DNA of 37,800 nt from positions 1 through 37,800 of the forward strand of contig JAKOQB010000182.1 of the NCBI GenBank assembly GCA_029778535.1, read 5' to 3'. Shown here in pieces: positions 1 through 8,563 of this stretch. The stretch is from Pseudomonadota bacterium (GTDB taxonomy: Bacteria > Pseudomonadota > Gammaproteobacteria > Burkholderiales > Burkholderiaceae_F). The notes under the pieces are model-generated. The model saw nothing but the letters and a program-made list of their open reading frames with translations, did not search any database and was not told where the DNA came from. The position numbers and the translations under genes are program-made. How positions within the stretch are numbered: position 1 is the first letter of the stretch; each line of letters begins with the position of its first letter.

Positions 1-153
1 GAGCGGGCGTTTCGCTCGGCGTTCAACCAACGCGGGCCGTGGTGGAACAGTGGCGCGAGCCACATGAACGCGGCCTTCCCGAAGTTCTACTTTGATCGCT
101 TGGGGCTGGTGTCGCTGCTCGATACGACGCGACGACTCCAGTGTCTTTCATGA
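1..153 (+). CDS. Group II intron-encoded reverse transcriptase/maturase, C-terminal fragment
   Basis: This is the last 50 codons of an open frame that enters from the left edge and stops at TGA 151-153. The tail contains the run RGPWWNSGASHMN followed by an LGLVSLLD segment. From memory, this resembles the C-terminal maturase/DNA-binding end of class C bacterial group II intron proteins; I could not run a search. The identification is strengthened because a foldable intron domain V begins immediately at the stop codon. The protein would reverse-transcribe and help splice its host intron RNA. The catalytic YADD-containing reverse transcriptase part lies outside the window, so activity cannot be judged. 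Confidence 0.8.
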   Translation, partial: ERAFRSAFNQRGPWWNSGASHMNAAFPKFYFDRLGLVSLLDTTRRLQCLS

Positions 154-217
154 ACCGCCGTATGCGGAACCGCACGTACGGTGGTGTGAGAGGGCGACGG
201 GGGCGACCCCGTCCCCT
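152..217 (+). ncRNA. Group II intron domains V and VI
   Basis: Domain V folds as a nine-pair lower stem (154-162 with 177-185, one G-U pair), a two-base bulge at 175-176, a four-pair upper stem (163-166 with 171-174) and a GAAC loop at 167-170. This is the classic shape of the catalytic hairpin. The CGC at 156-158 matches the CGC triad that class C introns carry in place of AGC. Domain VI follows as 196-202 pairing with 207-213 around a GCGA loop, extended by AGGG/CCCT at 191-194 and 214-217. The pairing was read by eye. Confidence 0.82.
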
Positions 218-258
218 ACTCGATGACGACGCCGGTTCGGTCAGCGCATTCCATTGGG

Positions 259-1236
259 TCAGGGGCGATCGCAGACGAGAACCCAGGCGGCGGGTTCCCG
301 ATGGCGCACGCCCATCTCGAGCTTGCCTCGGATGCGCAGCGCCAAACCTTGTGCGGTGAGCCGGGTCAGGCACGCGTCGAACTCCTGTTCGTCGATCGCC
401 GCGCCGAGCATGGCGGACATCCGTTCGGCGTAAGCGTCAAATTCACGCGTCATCACATCGACCCAGTGAACGATTTCCTCGGGCGCAAAGGCATCCCTGC
501 GGCGATGCATATGGGCGACGTCTTCATGAACTCGGTAGAGCGCGCCGCCCGCGATTTCCTTGCCATGCGTGTTCAGAGTGGCTTCCACTTCGCGCATCGC
601 CTGAACAAGCCTCGCGCGGGCATCCGCGGCATCCGAACCGTCGACCGGCCGCGGCGCCGCGGCCTGACCGGCTTCGAAGATCTGTTTCAAGGAGGCCAGA
701 AGCCGGGAGCGCTGAAGGGCTCGAACCGCCTCGAGGTTCGTCGCACACTCGCGATACATCGCGCCACCCTTCAGATGCATGATCAGTGCGAGAGACCCGC
801 CGGTCGACACGAGTCGCGCTGCTGCTTCGATGGCCTCCAGCCCGGCGTACTCCACGCTGAACTGGCTGGTGACGATGTCGAACTGACGGTCCTTGAACGG
901 CAGTCGATTCGCGTCGGCGGCAACAGCCGCGGCGGCCGGAAATCGGGCGGAGAAGGCCCTCAGCGCGGCGAACGAGTTGTCGACGCCGACCAGGAACGGG
1001 AGTGGATCCAAAGGTGGTTTCGACGCATCGACGGCAAACGACGCGACGGATCCATTGCCGCAGCCGATGTCGATCAGTCGCCGACGCGAACTCCGCGCAT
1101 ACGCCTCGGCAAAGTAACTCGTCCAGAAGCGGGCCAGGACCTCGTCCTGAGGCCCGCCGCCCTTGTGCGCGGCGGCCTCGCGGGTGTGACGCCAATAGTC
1201 GTCCCATGCGTCAGCGACGACGGGCGGCTCGCTCAA
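259..1236 (-). CDS. SAM-dependent class I methyltransferase
   Basis: The predicted protein has 325 residues. It has a class I SAM-binding fold signature: motif I LIDIGCGNGSV at residues 54-64, an acidic residue in GVDNS near residue 86 at the end of beta 2, and FDIVTSQFSVEY at 119-130 as motif IV. The C-terminal half is alpha-helical and not diagnostic, so the substrate is unknown. The start is TTG at 1236. An in-frame stop lies four codons upstream and no ATG occurs near the conserved N-terminus; a GAGAGAG stretch could serve as ribosome binding site. It lies alone between the group II intron and the tonB operon, separated from the latter by about 150 bp in which I see no gene. Confidence 0.8.
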   Translation of the reverse strand: MSEPPVVADAWDDYWRHTREAAAHKGGGPQDEVLARFWTSYFAEAYARSSRRRLIDIGCGNGSVASFAVDASKPPLDPLPFLVGVDNSFAALRAFSARFPAAAAVAADANRLPFKDRQFDIVTSQFSVEYAGLEAIEAAARLVSTGGSLALIMHLKGGAMYRECATNLEAVRALQRSRLLASLKQIFEAGQAAAPRPVDGSDAADARARLVQAMREVEATLNTHGKEIAGGALYRVHEDVAHMHRRRDAFAPEEIVHWVDVMTREFDAYAERMSAMLGAAIDEQEFDACLTRLTAQGLALRIRGKLEMGVRHREPAAWVLVCDRP

Positions 1237-1384
1237 AGCGCTCTCTCAGCCGCGCCCGACGATGCAGCGCGGCGTGCGAACCATTCATCGAGCATCAGAT
1301 TTTCGCAGCGCAGTCAGCCGTGGGTTGTCAGGCGACAGATCGTAACGCCGCAACTGCCTTCGGCTCGCACGTGCCAGGGGGAAG

Positions 1385-2602
1385 TCAGGGCAACCGCATC
1401 CACAACCGCGCCAGATCCGCCGCCCCGTCGGTGCCGCCGACCGACTTGAATGCCTGCGCCGCCTTGCCCTTCTGGCCGGCACGCATCAGCGCGATGCCGA
1501 GATGAAGCTGAGCGTCGTTCGGGTAGCGCAGTCCGCCCTTGGCGATCCCCTTCTGGATCAGCTCGATCCCTTTCTCGTACTGGCCGAGGCCCGTATACGC
1601 AAGTCCCGTACGTACCAGCCCATTGCCGTCGCGCGCCTTTAACTCCTCGGCCTCGGCGGCCTTCAGGTCGGCAGGCGCGGCTGCGAGCCGTTGCGCGGCC
1701 AGCGCGAGCAATCGCTTCTGCCGCTCGACGTCGCCGGTCTTGCCGAGCAGGCCCGTCTTGAACGCCTCGTCGAGGACCTGCTTCGCTTCGCCCGCCTGCC
1801 CGGCCTGCAGCGCGAGCTGCGCCATCTCCATCGCGTCCTCGGGTTTGGTCAGGTTGCCGGTCGCCAGCTTCAGGCGCATCACGTCGAGCGCGTGGCGATC
1901 GGAGAATCCGCTCTTGCCGATCAGCCGGTTCAGGTACAGCGCGAAGTAGTCCTTCTTCGGGTAGTAGGTGACGAGCTTCTCGATCGTCGCGGTCTGCGCC
2001 TGCGTCTGCCCGGTGCGCATCTGCGCGTCGGCCAGCCGCAGCAGATCGGCTTCCTCCGGACGCCGGCCCGCCTGTTCGGCCGCGCTCACCGCGGCCAGCG
2101 ATTCGCGTGCGATCGCCGCGTAGTCGCCGCTCTGCGCGCTCACATAGGCCAGGAGCTGATTCAACTGCGCATTCGATCCGCCCGCCTGCTGCGCCTTGGC
2201 GATCCACTCGCGCGTCTTGCCCCAGTCCCGGGTCTGGGAATACGCGAATGCGAGCTGCTCGGCGACCTGCGCCTGCTCGCTGGTGCTCAGCCGGCCCGAT
2301 GCATAGGCAGCCTCGAAAGAGCGGATCGCGGTGGCCGGGTCGCCGGCACGAAAGGCCGCCGCGCCGCGCATGCGATCGATCATCAACTGCTCGGCCGGCG
2401 TCTTGTTCGCGACGTTGTCGGCTTCGCGCACCTTGGCCAGCGCCTCCTTGGCCCGTCCGGTCTTCAGCAGTTCGGCCGCCTGCTGCAACGGCTTGCCGAC
2501 CTCTGCCCGCAGGGCCTGCGCGTGCGCGATGTTCAGGGTCAGCGCCGCGGCGACCGCGAGCAGCACGCGGACGCCGCGACGCATGGCGCGTTCGAGTTTC
2601 AT
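1385..2602 (-). CDS. Periplasmic tetratricopeptide-repeat protein of the TonB/ExbBD operon
   Basis: The 405-residue protein begins with a Sec signal peptide (basic start, hydrophobic core, cleavage probably after AHA near residue 28). The rest is a run of helical pairs rich in Ala, Leu and Gln with TPR-like spacing (LLKTGRAKEALAKV, YEKGIELIQKGI, RAGQKGKAAQAFKSV). Its ATG overlaps the stop of the upstream exbD gene in an ATGA, so the two are probably translationally coupled. It is the last gene of the tonB-exbB-exbD-exbD cluster. I infer a periplasmic scaffold or accessory role in TonB-dependent energy transduction. No enzyme motif is visible. A second in-frame ATG at 2584 is a possible alternative start. 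Confidence 0.8.
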   Translation of the reverse strand: MKLERAMRRGVRVLLAVAAALTLNIAHAQALRAEVGKPLQQAAELLKTGRAKEALAKVREADNVANKTPAEQLMIDRMRGAAAFRAGDPATAIRSFEAAYASGRLSTSEQAQVAEQLAFAYSQTRDWGKTREWIAKAQQAGGSNAQLNQLLAYVSAQSGDYAAIARESLAAVSAAEQAGRRPEEADLLRLADAQMRTGQTQAQTATIEKLVTYYPKKDYFALYLNRLIGKSGFSDRHALDVMRLKLATGNLTKPEDAMEMAQLALQAGQAGEAKQVLDEAFKTGLLGKTGDVERQKRLLALAAQRLAAAPADLKAAEAEELKARDGNGLVRTGLAYTGLGQYEKGIELIQKGIAKGGLRYPNDAQLHLGIALMRAGQKGKAAQAFKSVGGTDGAADLARLWMRLP

Positions 2603-3030
2603 TTGACGAACTGCTCGTTGCCGACCAGGCCGAGCTTGGTTACGCCGAGCCGCTGCGCTGCCGCCATCACGGCGGCCACGTCCTTGTATTCGGCGAGCTT
2701 GTTCGGCCGCAGGTGAACCTCGGGCTGCGGCACCATCGCGGCGGCCTGGGTCAGGCGCTCCTCGAGCGCTTCCCTGGTCGGAACGATGTCGCCGTTCCAG
2801 AAGATCGTGCCGTCGAAGTCGACGTCGATCGTGACCACCACCGGCTTTTCCAGCGGCGGCGGCGGGTTGCCCACCGGCATGTTCAGGTTCACCGCGTGCA
2901 ACTGGATCGGGATCGTGATGATCAGCATCACCAGCAGCACCAGCATCACGTCGATCAGCGGCGTGGTGTTGATGTCGATCATCACCTCGGGCTCGCTCGA
3001 TCCGCCGCCCGTGCCGACATTCATCGCCAT
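2599..3030 (-). CDS. exbD: ExbD-type biopolymer transport protein (second copy)
   Basis: The protein has 143 residues with the ExbD/TolR plan: a short cytoplasmic N-terminus, one transmembrane helix at about residues 25-45, and a periplasmic domain. The pore aspartate of the family is Asp27 in TTPLIDVMLVLL. ExbD works with ExbB as a proton-driven motor that energises TonB. The start at 3030 is supported by AAGGAG six bases upstream. It differs from the neighbouring exbD in having a Pro-rich linker (NPPPPLEKP) after the membrane helix and a longer periplasmic segment, so it is a diverged paralogue and not a recent duplicate. It is coupled to the TPR gene by a 4-base overlap. Confidence 0.9.
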   Translation of the reverse strand: MAMNVGTGGGSSEPEVMIDINTTPLIDVMLVLLVMLIITIPIQLHAVNLNMPVGNPPPPLEKPVVVTIDVDFDGTIFWNGDIVPTREALEERLTQAAAMVPQPEVHLRPNKLAEYKDVAAVMAAAQRLGVTKLGLVGNEQFVK

Positions 3031-3058
3031 GTAAGTCTCCTTGCTTCGGCGCCGGCGA

Positions 3059-3487
3059 TCAGCCGCCGCGCGCCGGGGGTTCGGTTACGAAACCGAGCTT
3101 GAGAATCCCCGCGCGCTGCGCGGCAAACACCACGCGGCCGACAAATTCGTACCGGCCGGCCAGATCGCCGCGGATCTGGACCTCCGGCTGCGGGTTCATC
3201 ACTGCGATCTTCTTCAGCCGGTTGACCAGCTCTTCGTTGTCCTTCACCTGCTGCATGCCCCAGTAGACATCGCCGTCCTTGGTGACCGCGATCTCGATGT
3301 TCTCCGGCTTGGTCTGCCGCGGAACATTGGTCTCCTTGGGCAGTTGCACGGGGACTTGTTGCGTGACGACCGGAATCGTGATCAGGAAGATGATCAGCAG
3401 CACCAGCATCACGTCGACCAGCGGCGTGGTGTTGATGGCGGAGATCGCTTCGCCTTCCTCTTCGCCGGAGCCGACGTTCATCGCCAT
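3059..3487 (-). CDS. exbD: ExbD-type biopolymer transport protein (first copy)
   Basis: The protein has 142 residues and one membrane helix at about residues 23-43. The conserved proton-path aspartate is at position 25 (NTTPLVDVMLVLL), the same number as in E. coli ExbD. The periplasmic part carries VQLPKETNV and the QIRGDLAGRYEFVG region typical of the family. AAAGGA lies upstream of the ATG at 3487 at good spacing; MAM offers a second ATG two codons later. The gene lies 20 bp downstream of exbB and 28 bp upstream of the second exbD, so all are probably one transcript. The two ExbD proteins may form a mixed dimer in the motor or serve different TonB partners. Confidence 0.92.
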   Translation of the reverse strand: MAMNVGSGEEEGEAISAINTTPLVDVMLVLLIIFLITIPVVTQQVPVQLPKETNVPRQTKPENIEIAVTKDGDVYWGMQQVKDNEELVNRLKKIAVMNPQPEVQIRGDLAGRYEFVGRVVFAAQRAGILKLGFVTEPPARGG

Positions 3488-3507
3488 GGCGGAGTCCTTT
3501 CAGCGGG

Positions 3508-4377
3508 TCAGCGAGCGGCGCGCGCCTCGGCGCGCTTGCCGAGCAGCACCGCGTGCAGGTCACCACCGAACGTGCGCACCGTTTCCATCGCCACCTTGTT
3601 GCGGCGGACCAGCCAGTTGTAACCGAGCACCGCCGGCACCGCGACCGCCAGGCCGATTGCCGTCATGATCAGTGCCTCGCCGACCGGGCCGGCCACCTTG
3701 TCGATCGAGGCCTGGCCGGCGATGCCGATCGCGGTCAGCGCGTGATAAATGCCCCAGACGGTCCCAAACAGCCCAACGAAGGGCGCGGTCGATCCGACCG
3801 TCGCGAGGAATGCCAGCCCGTCCTGCAGCCGGTTCTGCACCGTCTCGACCGCACGCTGGATCGACATCGTCACCCAGGTGTTCAGATCGATGTTCTCGGT
3901 CAGCGTTCCCTCGTGGTGCTCATTGGCCTCCAGCCCTGTCTCAGCAATGAACCGATACGCGCTGTTTTCCTTCAGCTTCTTCGTGCCTTCCTGCAGCGAT
4001 GCGGCTTTCCAGAAGCCCGCCTGCATTGCGCGGCCCTCGCGCATCAGCTTGAACTGCTCCCAAAGCTTCACGAAGATGATGTACCAGCTACCCATCGACA
4101 TGATCACCAGGATGATCAGCGTGCCCTTCGACACGAAGTCGCCCTGCTTCCACAGCGCCTCGAGGCCGTAGGGGTTCTCGATCGTCTCCCGGGTCACGGT
4201 CGGCGGCACGCCGGCGACAGGCGGTTTCGAGATCACGGCTGGCGCTTCGGCGGCCGGCGCGGTCGCTGCCGGCACCGCGGATTTGTTTGCGTCCTGTGCC
4301 GACGCGGTCAGGGGGGCGGTCACGGCCGCGGCGAGCAACGCCAGTCCGAATACCGCAGGGCGGATAAAAGCAAACAT
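3508..4377 (-). CDS. exbB: ExbB-type proton channel protein (MotA/TolQ/ExbB family)
   Basis: The protein has about 289 residues. It has a cleavable-looking N-terminal signal (ending TASAQ near residue 30), a Pro/Ala-rich spacer, a membrane helix starting LIILVIMSMGSWYIIF, and a C-terminal pair of membrane segments. The family core GSTAPFVGLFGTVWGIYHAL and VGEALIMTAIGLAVAVPAV is intact. ExbB forms the pentameric inner-membrane channel around ExbD. I chose ATG 4377 because AAGGAG lies eight bases upstream; the ATG at 4383, giving MPMF, is only two bases from it. The gene is about 90 bp downstream of tonB and 20 bp upstream of exbD. Confidence 0.92.
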   Translation of the reverse strand: MFAFIRPAVFGLALLAAAVTAPLTASAQDANKSAVPAATAPAAEAPAVISKPPVAGVPPTVTRETIENPYGLEALWKQGDFVSKGTLIILVIMSMGSWYIIFVKLWEQFKLMREGRAMQAGFWKAASLQEGTKKLKENSAYRFIAETGLEANEHHEGTLTENIDLNTWVTMSIQRAVETVQNRLQDGLAFLATVGSTAPFVGLFGTVWGIYHALTAIGIAGQASIDKVAGPVGEALIMTAIGLAVAVPAVLGYNWLVRRNKVAMETVRTFGGDLHAVLLGKRAEARAAR

Positions 4378-4474
4378 CGGCATGTCTCCTTATGGGGAAG
4401 TTTCCAAACTCGGGCGTGGCGGACCGCGCCTGTGGCATTGCCTTTTGGGCTGCCTCGATTTCTCTCGTTGCGGG

Positions 4475-5125
4475 TTACTTGATCTTGAAGCTGATGGGCG
4501 CCTGGACGCGGATGTCGTGTCCCTGCCCCTGGCACTGCAGGCGCGACTGGACCACGCTAAGCGACACGCGGTTGAAGATCCGGTTGGTCGACGACTTGAT
4601 GATCGGGTCGCGGATCTGGCCGTTGGCAGCGACCGTGAACTCGATCACCACATCGCCTTCGATGTTGTCGAGCAGCGCTTCGCGCGGGTAGGCGATGGAA
4701 CTCATCACCTCGCGGTAGTTGGGGCACACGACCGCGGCGCTGCGGATTGCCGGCGGCGGCGCGGGTGGAGCCGTCTCGACCGGTTTCTGGATCACCGGCG
4801 CCTGCGGCGCGGGCGGCGCTTCCTGTGTCACCGCCGTGATGGTGGGCGCCGGCGTGGGCGGCGGGGCGATCTGAATTTCCGGCGGCGGAACGAAAGGCGG
4901 CGGCGGCGCCTGTACCTTCGGCGGCGGCGGAAGGACCTCGGGCGGAGGCGGCTTCTTGATCACCTCTTCGATGACCTTGACTTCAATCGGACCCTTGACG
5001 ACCTCGACCACCTTGCGCGCCAGTCCCGTGAGCAGCGCGTAGATGACCAGGACGTGCAGCAGAATGACTCCGCCGATACCAATCAGATGCCGGGCCGGAT
5101 TGCGCTGTTGACGCGCAAAATCCAT
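4475..5125 (-). CDS. tonB: TonB energy-transducing protein
   Basis: The 216-residue protein has the full TonB architecture: a cytoplasmic N-terminus, one uncleaved membrane anchor at about residues 16-35 (LIGIGGVILLHVLVIYALL), a Pro/Val/Lys-rich periplasmic rod from about residue 55 to 125, and a C-terminal TonB domain with AYPREALLDNIEGDVVIEFTV. The histidine in the membrane helix (LLHVLV) corresponds to the functionally essential His of TonB. It transmits the ExbBD-generated force to outer-membrane receptors for iron, cobalamin or other ligands. GAGGT lies eight bases before the ATG. It is the first gene of the cluster. No TonB-dependent receptor gene is in the window, so the substrate is unknown. 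Confidence 0.92.
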   Translation of the reverse strand: MDFARQQRNPARHLIGIGGVILLHVLVIYALLTGLARKVVEVVKGPIEVKVIEEVIKKPPPPEVLPPPPKVQAPPPPFVPPPEIQIAPPPTPAPTITAVTQEAPPAPQAPVIQKPVETAPPAPPPAIRSAAVVCPNYREVMSSIAYPREALLDNIEGDVVIEFTVAANGQIRDPIIKSSTNRIFNRVSLSVVQSRLQCQGQGHDIRVQAPISFKIK

Positions 5126-5164
5126 GGAGTGACCTCGTGGCAGTTTGACTTCGCAAAGCGCGCG

Positions 5165-5170
5165 ATTCTA
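5165..5170 (-). promoter_or_regulatory. Possible -10 element upstream of tonB
   Basis: On the minus strand this reads TAGAAT, five of six matches to the sigma70 -10 box, about 40 bases before the tonB ATG. The region 17 bases further upstream has only a weak -35 (GGAAAA-like). I looked for a 19-base Fur box across 5126-5293 and found none, so iron control is not supported by sequence here. Confidence 0.35.
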
Positions 5171-5253
5171 GTGGTTTACGCGCACTTTTTCCGCGCTTGG
5201 GAGCGCCGGATCGTGATGCACTGCGCAAGACGCGTGGCTTGATGCCCTCCGCG

Positions 5254-5277
5254 GACGCCGCCGGCTCACGCGGCGTC
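5254..5277 (-). terminator. Hairpin downstream of the small gene at 5294, possible terminator
   Basis: GACGCCGC at 5254-5261 pairs perfectly with GCGGCGTC at 5270-5277 around an eight-base loop. It sits 17 bases after the stop codon of the minus-strand gene ending at 5294 and before the tonB promoter region. No T-run follows on either strand, so it is not a classic intrinsic terminator. It could stabilise the 3' end of the ruv transcript. Confidence 0.4.
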
Positions 5278-5293
5278 ACAACCTAAGCGGCGG

Positions 5294-5665
5294 TCAACGG
5301 CGGTGGCGCTGGATGATGTCGTCCCAGACCGTCTGCTCGGACGGATGCACCGCAGTCTCGAAATAGTTCTTCAGCGCGGCCAGTTCGAACGCGACCTCGA
5401 GCGGAAAGCCTTGCCGGTCGCCGCGCCTGTCGAGCAACAGTTCATCGAAGTAGGCGCGGCATTCGGCCGGCCGGGTCCACGCGGAGGAGAGACGGTTCAC
5501 GATGCGCGGAAAGCGTGCGCAGGTCTTCATCGGACGCACCGCCTCGGGCAGATCGTTCAGCCACAGTGCCGATTCGGCACTCAACGCGTCGGTTGCGGCC
5601 TGTCCCTCGCCCCGGCGCCGACCGGCAGGTAAGTCATTCACGGCAGTCCTCCCTCGCATCCGCAC
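5294..5665 (-). CDS. Small conserved proteobacterial protein of unknown function
   Basis: The predicted protein has up to 123 residues. The last 85 look conserved: LWLNDLPEAVRP, then RFPRIVNRLSSAW, RAYFDELLLDRRGDRQGFPLEVAFEL and a Trp/Asp-rich end. I recognise this pattern from small hypothetical proteins in Betaproteobacteria but know no function. There is no signal peptide, membrane segment or catalytic motif. The first 30 residues are Arg/Gly-rich and low in complexity, so the true start may be inside the frame. It lies about 100 bp downstream of ruvB on the same strand and may be the tail of the ruvCAB transcript. Confidence 0.6.
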   Translation of the reverse strand: MRMRGRTAVNDLPAGRRRGEGQAATDALSAESALWLNDLPEAVRPMKTCARFPRIVNRLSSAWTRPAECRAYFDELLLDRRGDRQGFPLEVAFELAALKNYFETAVHPSEQTVWDDIIQRHRR

Positions 5666-5763
5666 TCGTTCTCTCCCGGATTCCGGCGATATCCCACAGA
5701 CGAGTGAATCATCGGGTCGCCAGGCCGGAACGGCAACGGCCAGCGGCCGGACGGCGCATACGG

Positions 5764-6792
<1,029 letters not shown>

Positions 6793-6796
6793 GGGT

Positions 6797-7381
6797 TCAG
6801 CTCTTGGCGAGCGATTTTAGGGCGAGGCGTATGCCTTCCGACACCCCCGTGCCGGCGGGCACCTGGCGCAGCGCCAGCGTGGCCTCCTTCTCCGAATAGC
6901 CGAGTGCGACCAGCGCGCGCACGATGTCGGTGCCGCTGTCCGCCGCGGCGGTTGCCGTTGCGCCCGCGCCTTCGATCGCCGCGCCGAGCTTGCCCTTCAG
7001 TTCCAGCAGCAGCCGCTCGGCGGTTTTCCTGCCGATGCCGGGGATCCTGGTCAGCCGCCCGCTTTCCTGCAGCGTGACTGCCTGCGCCAGCTCATCGACG
7101 CTCAGCCCCGACAGCACCGCGAGCGCGGTGCGGCTGCCGATGCCCGAGATCCTGATCAGTTCGCGGAACGCGCTGCGCTCGGCGGCAGTGCCGAAGCCAT
7201 AGAGCAGGTGCGCGTCCTCGCGCACCGTCAGATGCGTGAGGAGCACCACGCGTTCGCCGATCGCGGGCAGGTTGTAGAACGTGCTCATCGGCACGTCGAT
7301 CTCGTAGCCGACGCCGTTCGCGTCGACCAGCACCGACGGCGGATTCTTCTCCAGCAGCCGGCCTTCGACGCGGCCGATCAC
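6797..7381 (-). CDS. ruvA: Holliday junction DNA helicase subunit RuvA
   Basis: The protein has 194 residues when started at GTG 7381, which gives the family-typical N-terminus (M)[12 protein letters not shown] start 30 bases upstream would add ten Arg-rich residues that do not fit RuvA. It contains the N-terminal OB-fold, two helix-hairpin-helix motifs ([10 protein letters not shown] around 77-86, [10 protein letters not shown] around 112-121) and the small C-terminal domain that contacts RuvB. RuvA tetramers bind the four-way junction and load RuvB. The GTG overlaps the ruvC stop as GTGA, with GGGGTGG just upstream, indicating translational coupling. Confidence 0.96.
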   Translation of the reverse strand: MIGRVEGRLLEKNPPSVLVDANGVGYEIDVPMSTFYNLPAIGERVVLLTHLTVREDAHLLYGFGTAAERSAFRELIRISGIGSRTALAVLSGLSVDELAQAVTLQESGRLTRIPGIGRKTAERLLLELKGKLGAAIEGAGATATAAADSGTDIVRALVALGYSEKEATLALRQVPAGTGVSEGIRLALKSLAKS

Positions 7382-7944
7382 GCGCCACCCCGCGCGCCGA
7401 TCGCGCGCCATGCGCTGCGCGAGCGGCGCGCGCGCGCACCGCTCGACAGCACGCCGCCGGCGACCAGCACCCGTTCCGCATGGGCATCACAGATCGCGCA
7501 CGCGAGCGCATCGGCCGCATCGGCCGGCGGCACGGTGCCGAGGGCGAGCAGCCGCTGCACCATCGTCTGCACCTGCTCCTTGCTCGCCTTGCCGTAGCCG
7601 ACCACCGCCTGCTTGACCTGCAGCGCGGTGTGCTCGCGCACTGCGAGGCCTGCCGCGACCGCGGCGCAGATCGCCGCGCCGCGCGCCTGACCGAGCAGCA
7701 GTGTCGATTGCGGATTGACGTTGACGAACACCTTCTCCACGCACGCGCGCGTCGGCTGCATCGCCCGGATCACGCGGCCCAGCTCCGCCAGGATTACGCC
7801 CAGCCGCTGCGGCAGATCGCCCGCCGGCACGCGGATCACGCCGCTGTCCACGCAGCGCAGCCGGTCGCCGACGCTCTCGATCGCGCCCCAGCCGGTACGG
7901 TTCAGGCCCGGGTCGATGCCGAGGATGCGGACAGTGCTACGCAT
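7378..7944 (-). CDS. ruvC: Crossover junction endodeoxyribonuclease RuvC
   Basis: The protein has 188 residues. RuvC cuts Holliday junctions symmetrically with two metal ions. The four acidic catalytic residues are visible: Asp11 in GIDPG, Glu70 in CVEKVF, and Asp142 and Asp145 in [10 protein letters not shown]. The last 25 residues are Arg/Ala/Gly-rich and extend beyond the usual end. The start ATG at 7944 lies inside the end of the upstream MazF-type toxin gene (8-base overlap). In related genomes I would expect purH directly upstream, so translation of ruvC here may depend on the inserted toxin-antitoxin genes. Confidence 0.95.
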   Translation of the reverse strand: MRSTVRILGIDPGLNRTGWGAIESVGDRLRCVDSGVIRVPAGDLPQRLGVILAELGRVIRAMQPTRACVEKVFVNVNPQSTLLLGQARGAAICAAVAAGLAVREHTALQVKQAVVGYGKASKEQVQTMVQRLLALGTVPPADAADALACAICDAHAERVLVAGGVLSSGARARRSRSAWRAIGARGGA

Positions 7945-8305
7945 CCAAAGCGCTCCTGATCACCTGGCGCAGCGCGCGCCGGTCTGACTCGGCCAGGGCG
8001 CCCGCGCGGCGCAAGATCAGCCGGTTGTCGATCGTGAACCACTTCAGCCGGATCACCGAGGCGGCAGGCAGACCGGCGGCCGCGAGATCCCGAATGGCGA
8101 CGTCATTCGGCCACGGCGGGTTGTCGGCGCTGGTCACCATCGCGCACACCGTGTGTCCAGTGGCCGAATTCGCGCTGCGGACGGACAACGCGACCGCCGG
8201 CCGCCGCTTCTGCGCGGCGCGATCGGTGAAGGGAAAGGGGACAACCAGCACGTCGAAGGCATCGGGTGCGTCGCCGCGCGCGTGCCGAGCTTTAGAGGTC
8301 GGCAT
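7937..8305 (-). CDS. MazF/PemK-type endoribonuclease toxin
   Basis: The protein has 122 residues. The pattern [24 protein letters not shown] at the start, [16 protein letters not shown] in the middle and [18 protein letters not shown] after it matches the PemK/MazF fold. The basic KRRP loop and the MVTS serine/threonine strand correspond to the active-site region of MazF, an mRNA interferase. The ATG overlaps the end of the AbrB-type antitoxin gene by 14 bases, the usual gene order for such modules. Its stop overlaps ruvC by 8 bases. I infer a complete, intact toxin; the cut sequence cannot be predicted. Confidence 0.88.
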   Translation of the reverse strand: MPTSKARHARGDAPDAFDVLVVPFPFTDRAAQKRRPAVALSVRSANSATGHTVCAMVTSADNPPWPNDVAIRDLAAAGLPAASVIRLKWFTIDNRLILRRAGALAESDRRALRQVIRSALDA

Positions 8306-8534
8306 ACGCGCGCTGATCGGCCTTCGATCCCCACTCGCCGAGCGTATCCGTCACCGCGCGCGCGAATTCGAGGTCGATCGGCGTGGCCCGCCGCAGCACG
8401 ACCACGTTGTCGCGCACATCGAACACGACGCTGTCGCCCCTTTCGAGCTTGAGCGCGCGCCGCACCGGCAAGGGGATCGTGGCCTGGTACTTCTCCGTCA
8501 GTCGGCAGGTCGTCGTAGAGCGCGCCGCAGCCAT
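8292..8534 (-). CDS. AbrB/SpoVT-type antitoxin
   Basis: The protein has 80 residues and starts at ATG 8534 (MAAARSTTTCRLTEKYQATI) with CAGGAA about six bases upstream. The N-terminal half has the swapped-hairpin AbrB pattern: a first strand, then YQATIPLPVRRALKLERGD, then strands VVFDVRDNVVVLRR. The C-terminal third, helical and acidic, would be the toxin-binding tail. This kind of antitoxin binds DNA as a dimer and usually represses its own promoter. It is paired with the MazF-type toxin immediately downstream. The frame is open upstream far beyond the start, but that is a shadow of purH. Confidence 0.88.
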   Translation of the reverse strand: MAAARSTTTCRLTEKYQATIPLPVRRALKLERGDSVVFDVRDNVVVLRRATPIDLEFARAVTDTLGEWGSKADQRAYADL

Positions 8535-8547
8535 CGAGTATTCCTGC

Positions 8548-8558
8548 AATACGGTATT
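8548..8558 (-). promoter_or_regulatory. Palindrome at the toxin-antitoxin start site, possible AbrB operator
   Basis: AATAC at 8548-8552 and GTATT at 8554-8558 form an inverted repeat around one base. The palindrome sits just after the -10 box, 14-24 bases before the antitoxin start codon. AbrB-type antitoxins normally autoregulate by binding palindromes here. The role is inferred from position only. Confidence 0.5.
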
Positions 8559-8563
8559 ACCGC

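Larger units (their letters stand above)
1..224 (+). mobile_element. 3' end of a class C group II intron
   Basis: The element spans the maturase tail and the 3' ribozyme domains and enters from outside the window. The right boundary is placed after the ACTCGAT that follows domain VI, near position 224, by analogy with class C introns whose 3' ends read CTACCCGAT or similar. The exon then begins about 34 bp before the stop codon of a methyltransferase gene on the opposite strand. The intron therefore does not interrupt a gene visible here. Class C introns typically insert behind transcription terminators or at integron attC sites. The 5' exon needed to tell these apart is not in the window. 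The exact boundary is inferred. Confidence 0.75.

Noticed and set aside
5126..5293. Search for a Fur box in front of tonB
   Set aside because: No 19-base inverted repeat resembling GATAATGATAATCATTATC was found; only a weak -10 and a hairpin are present.
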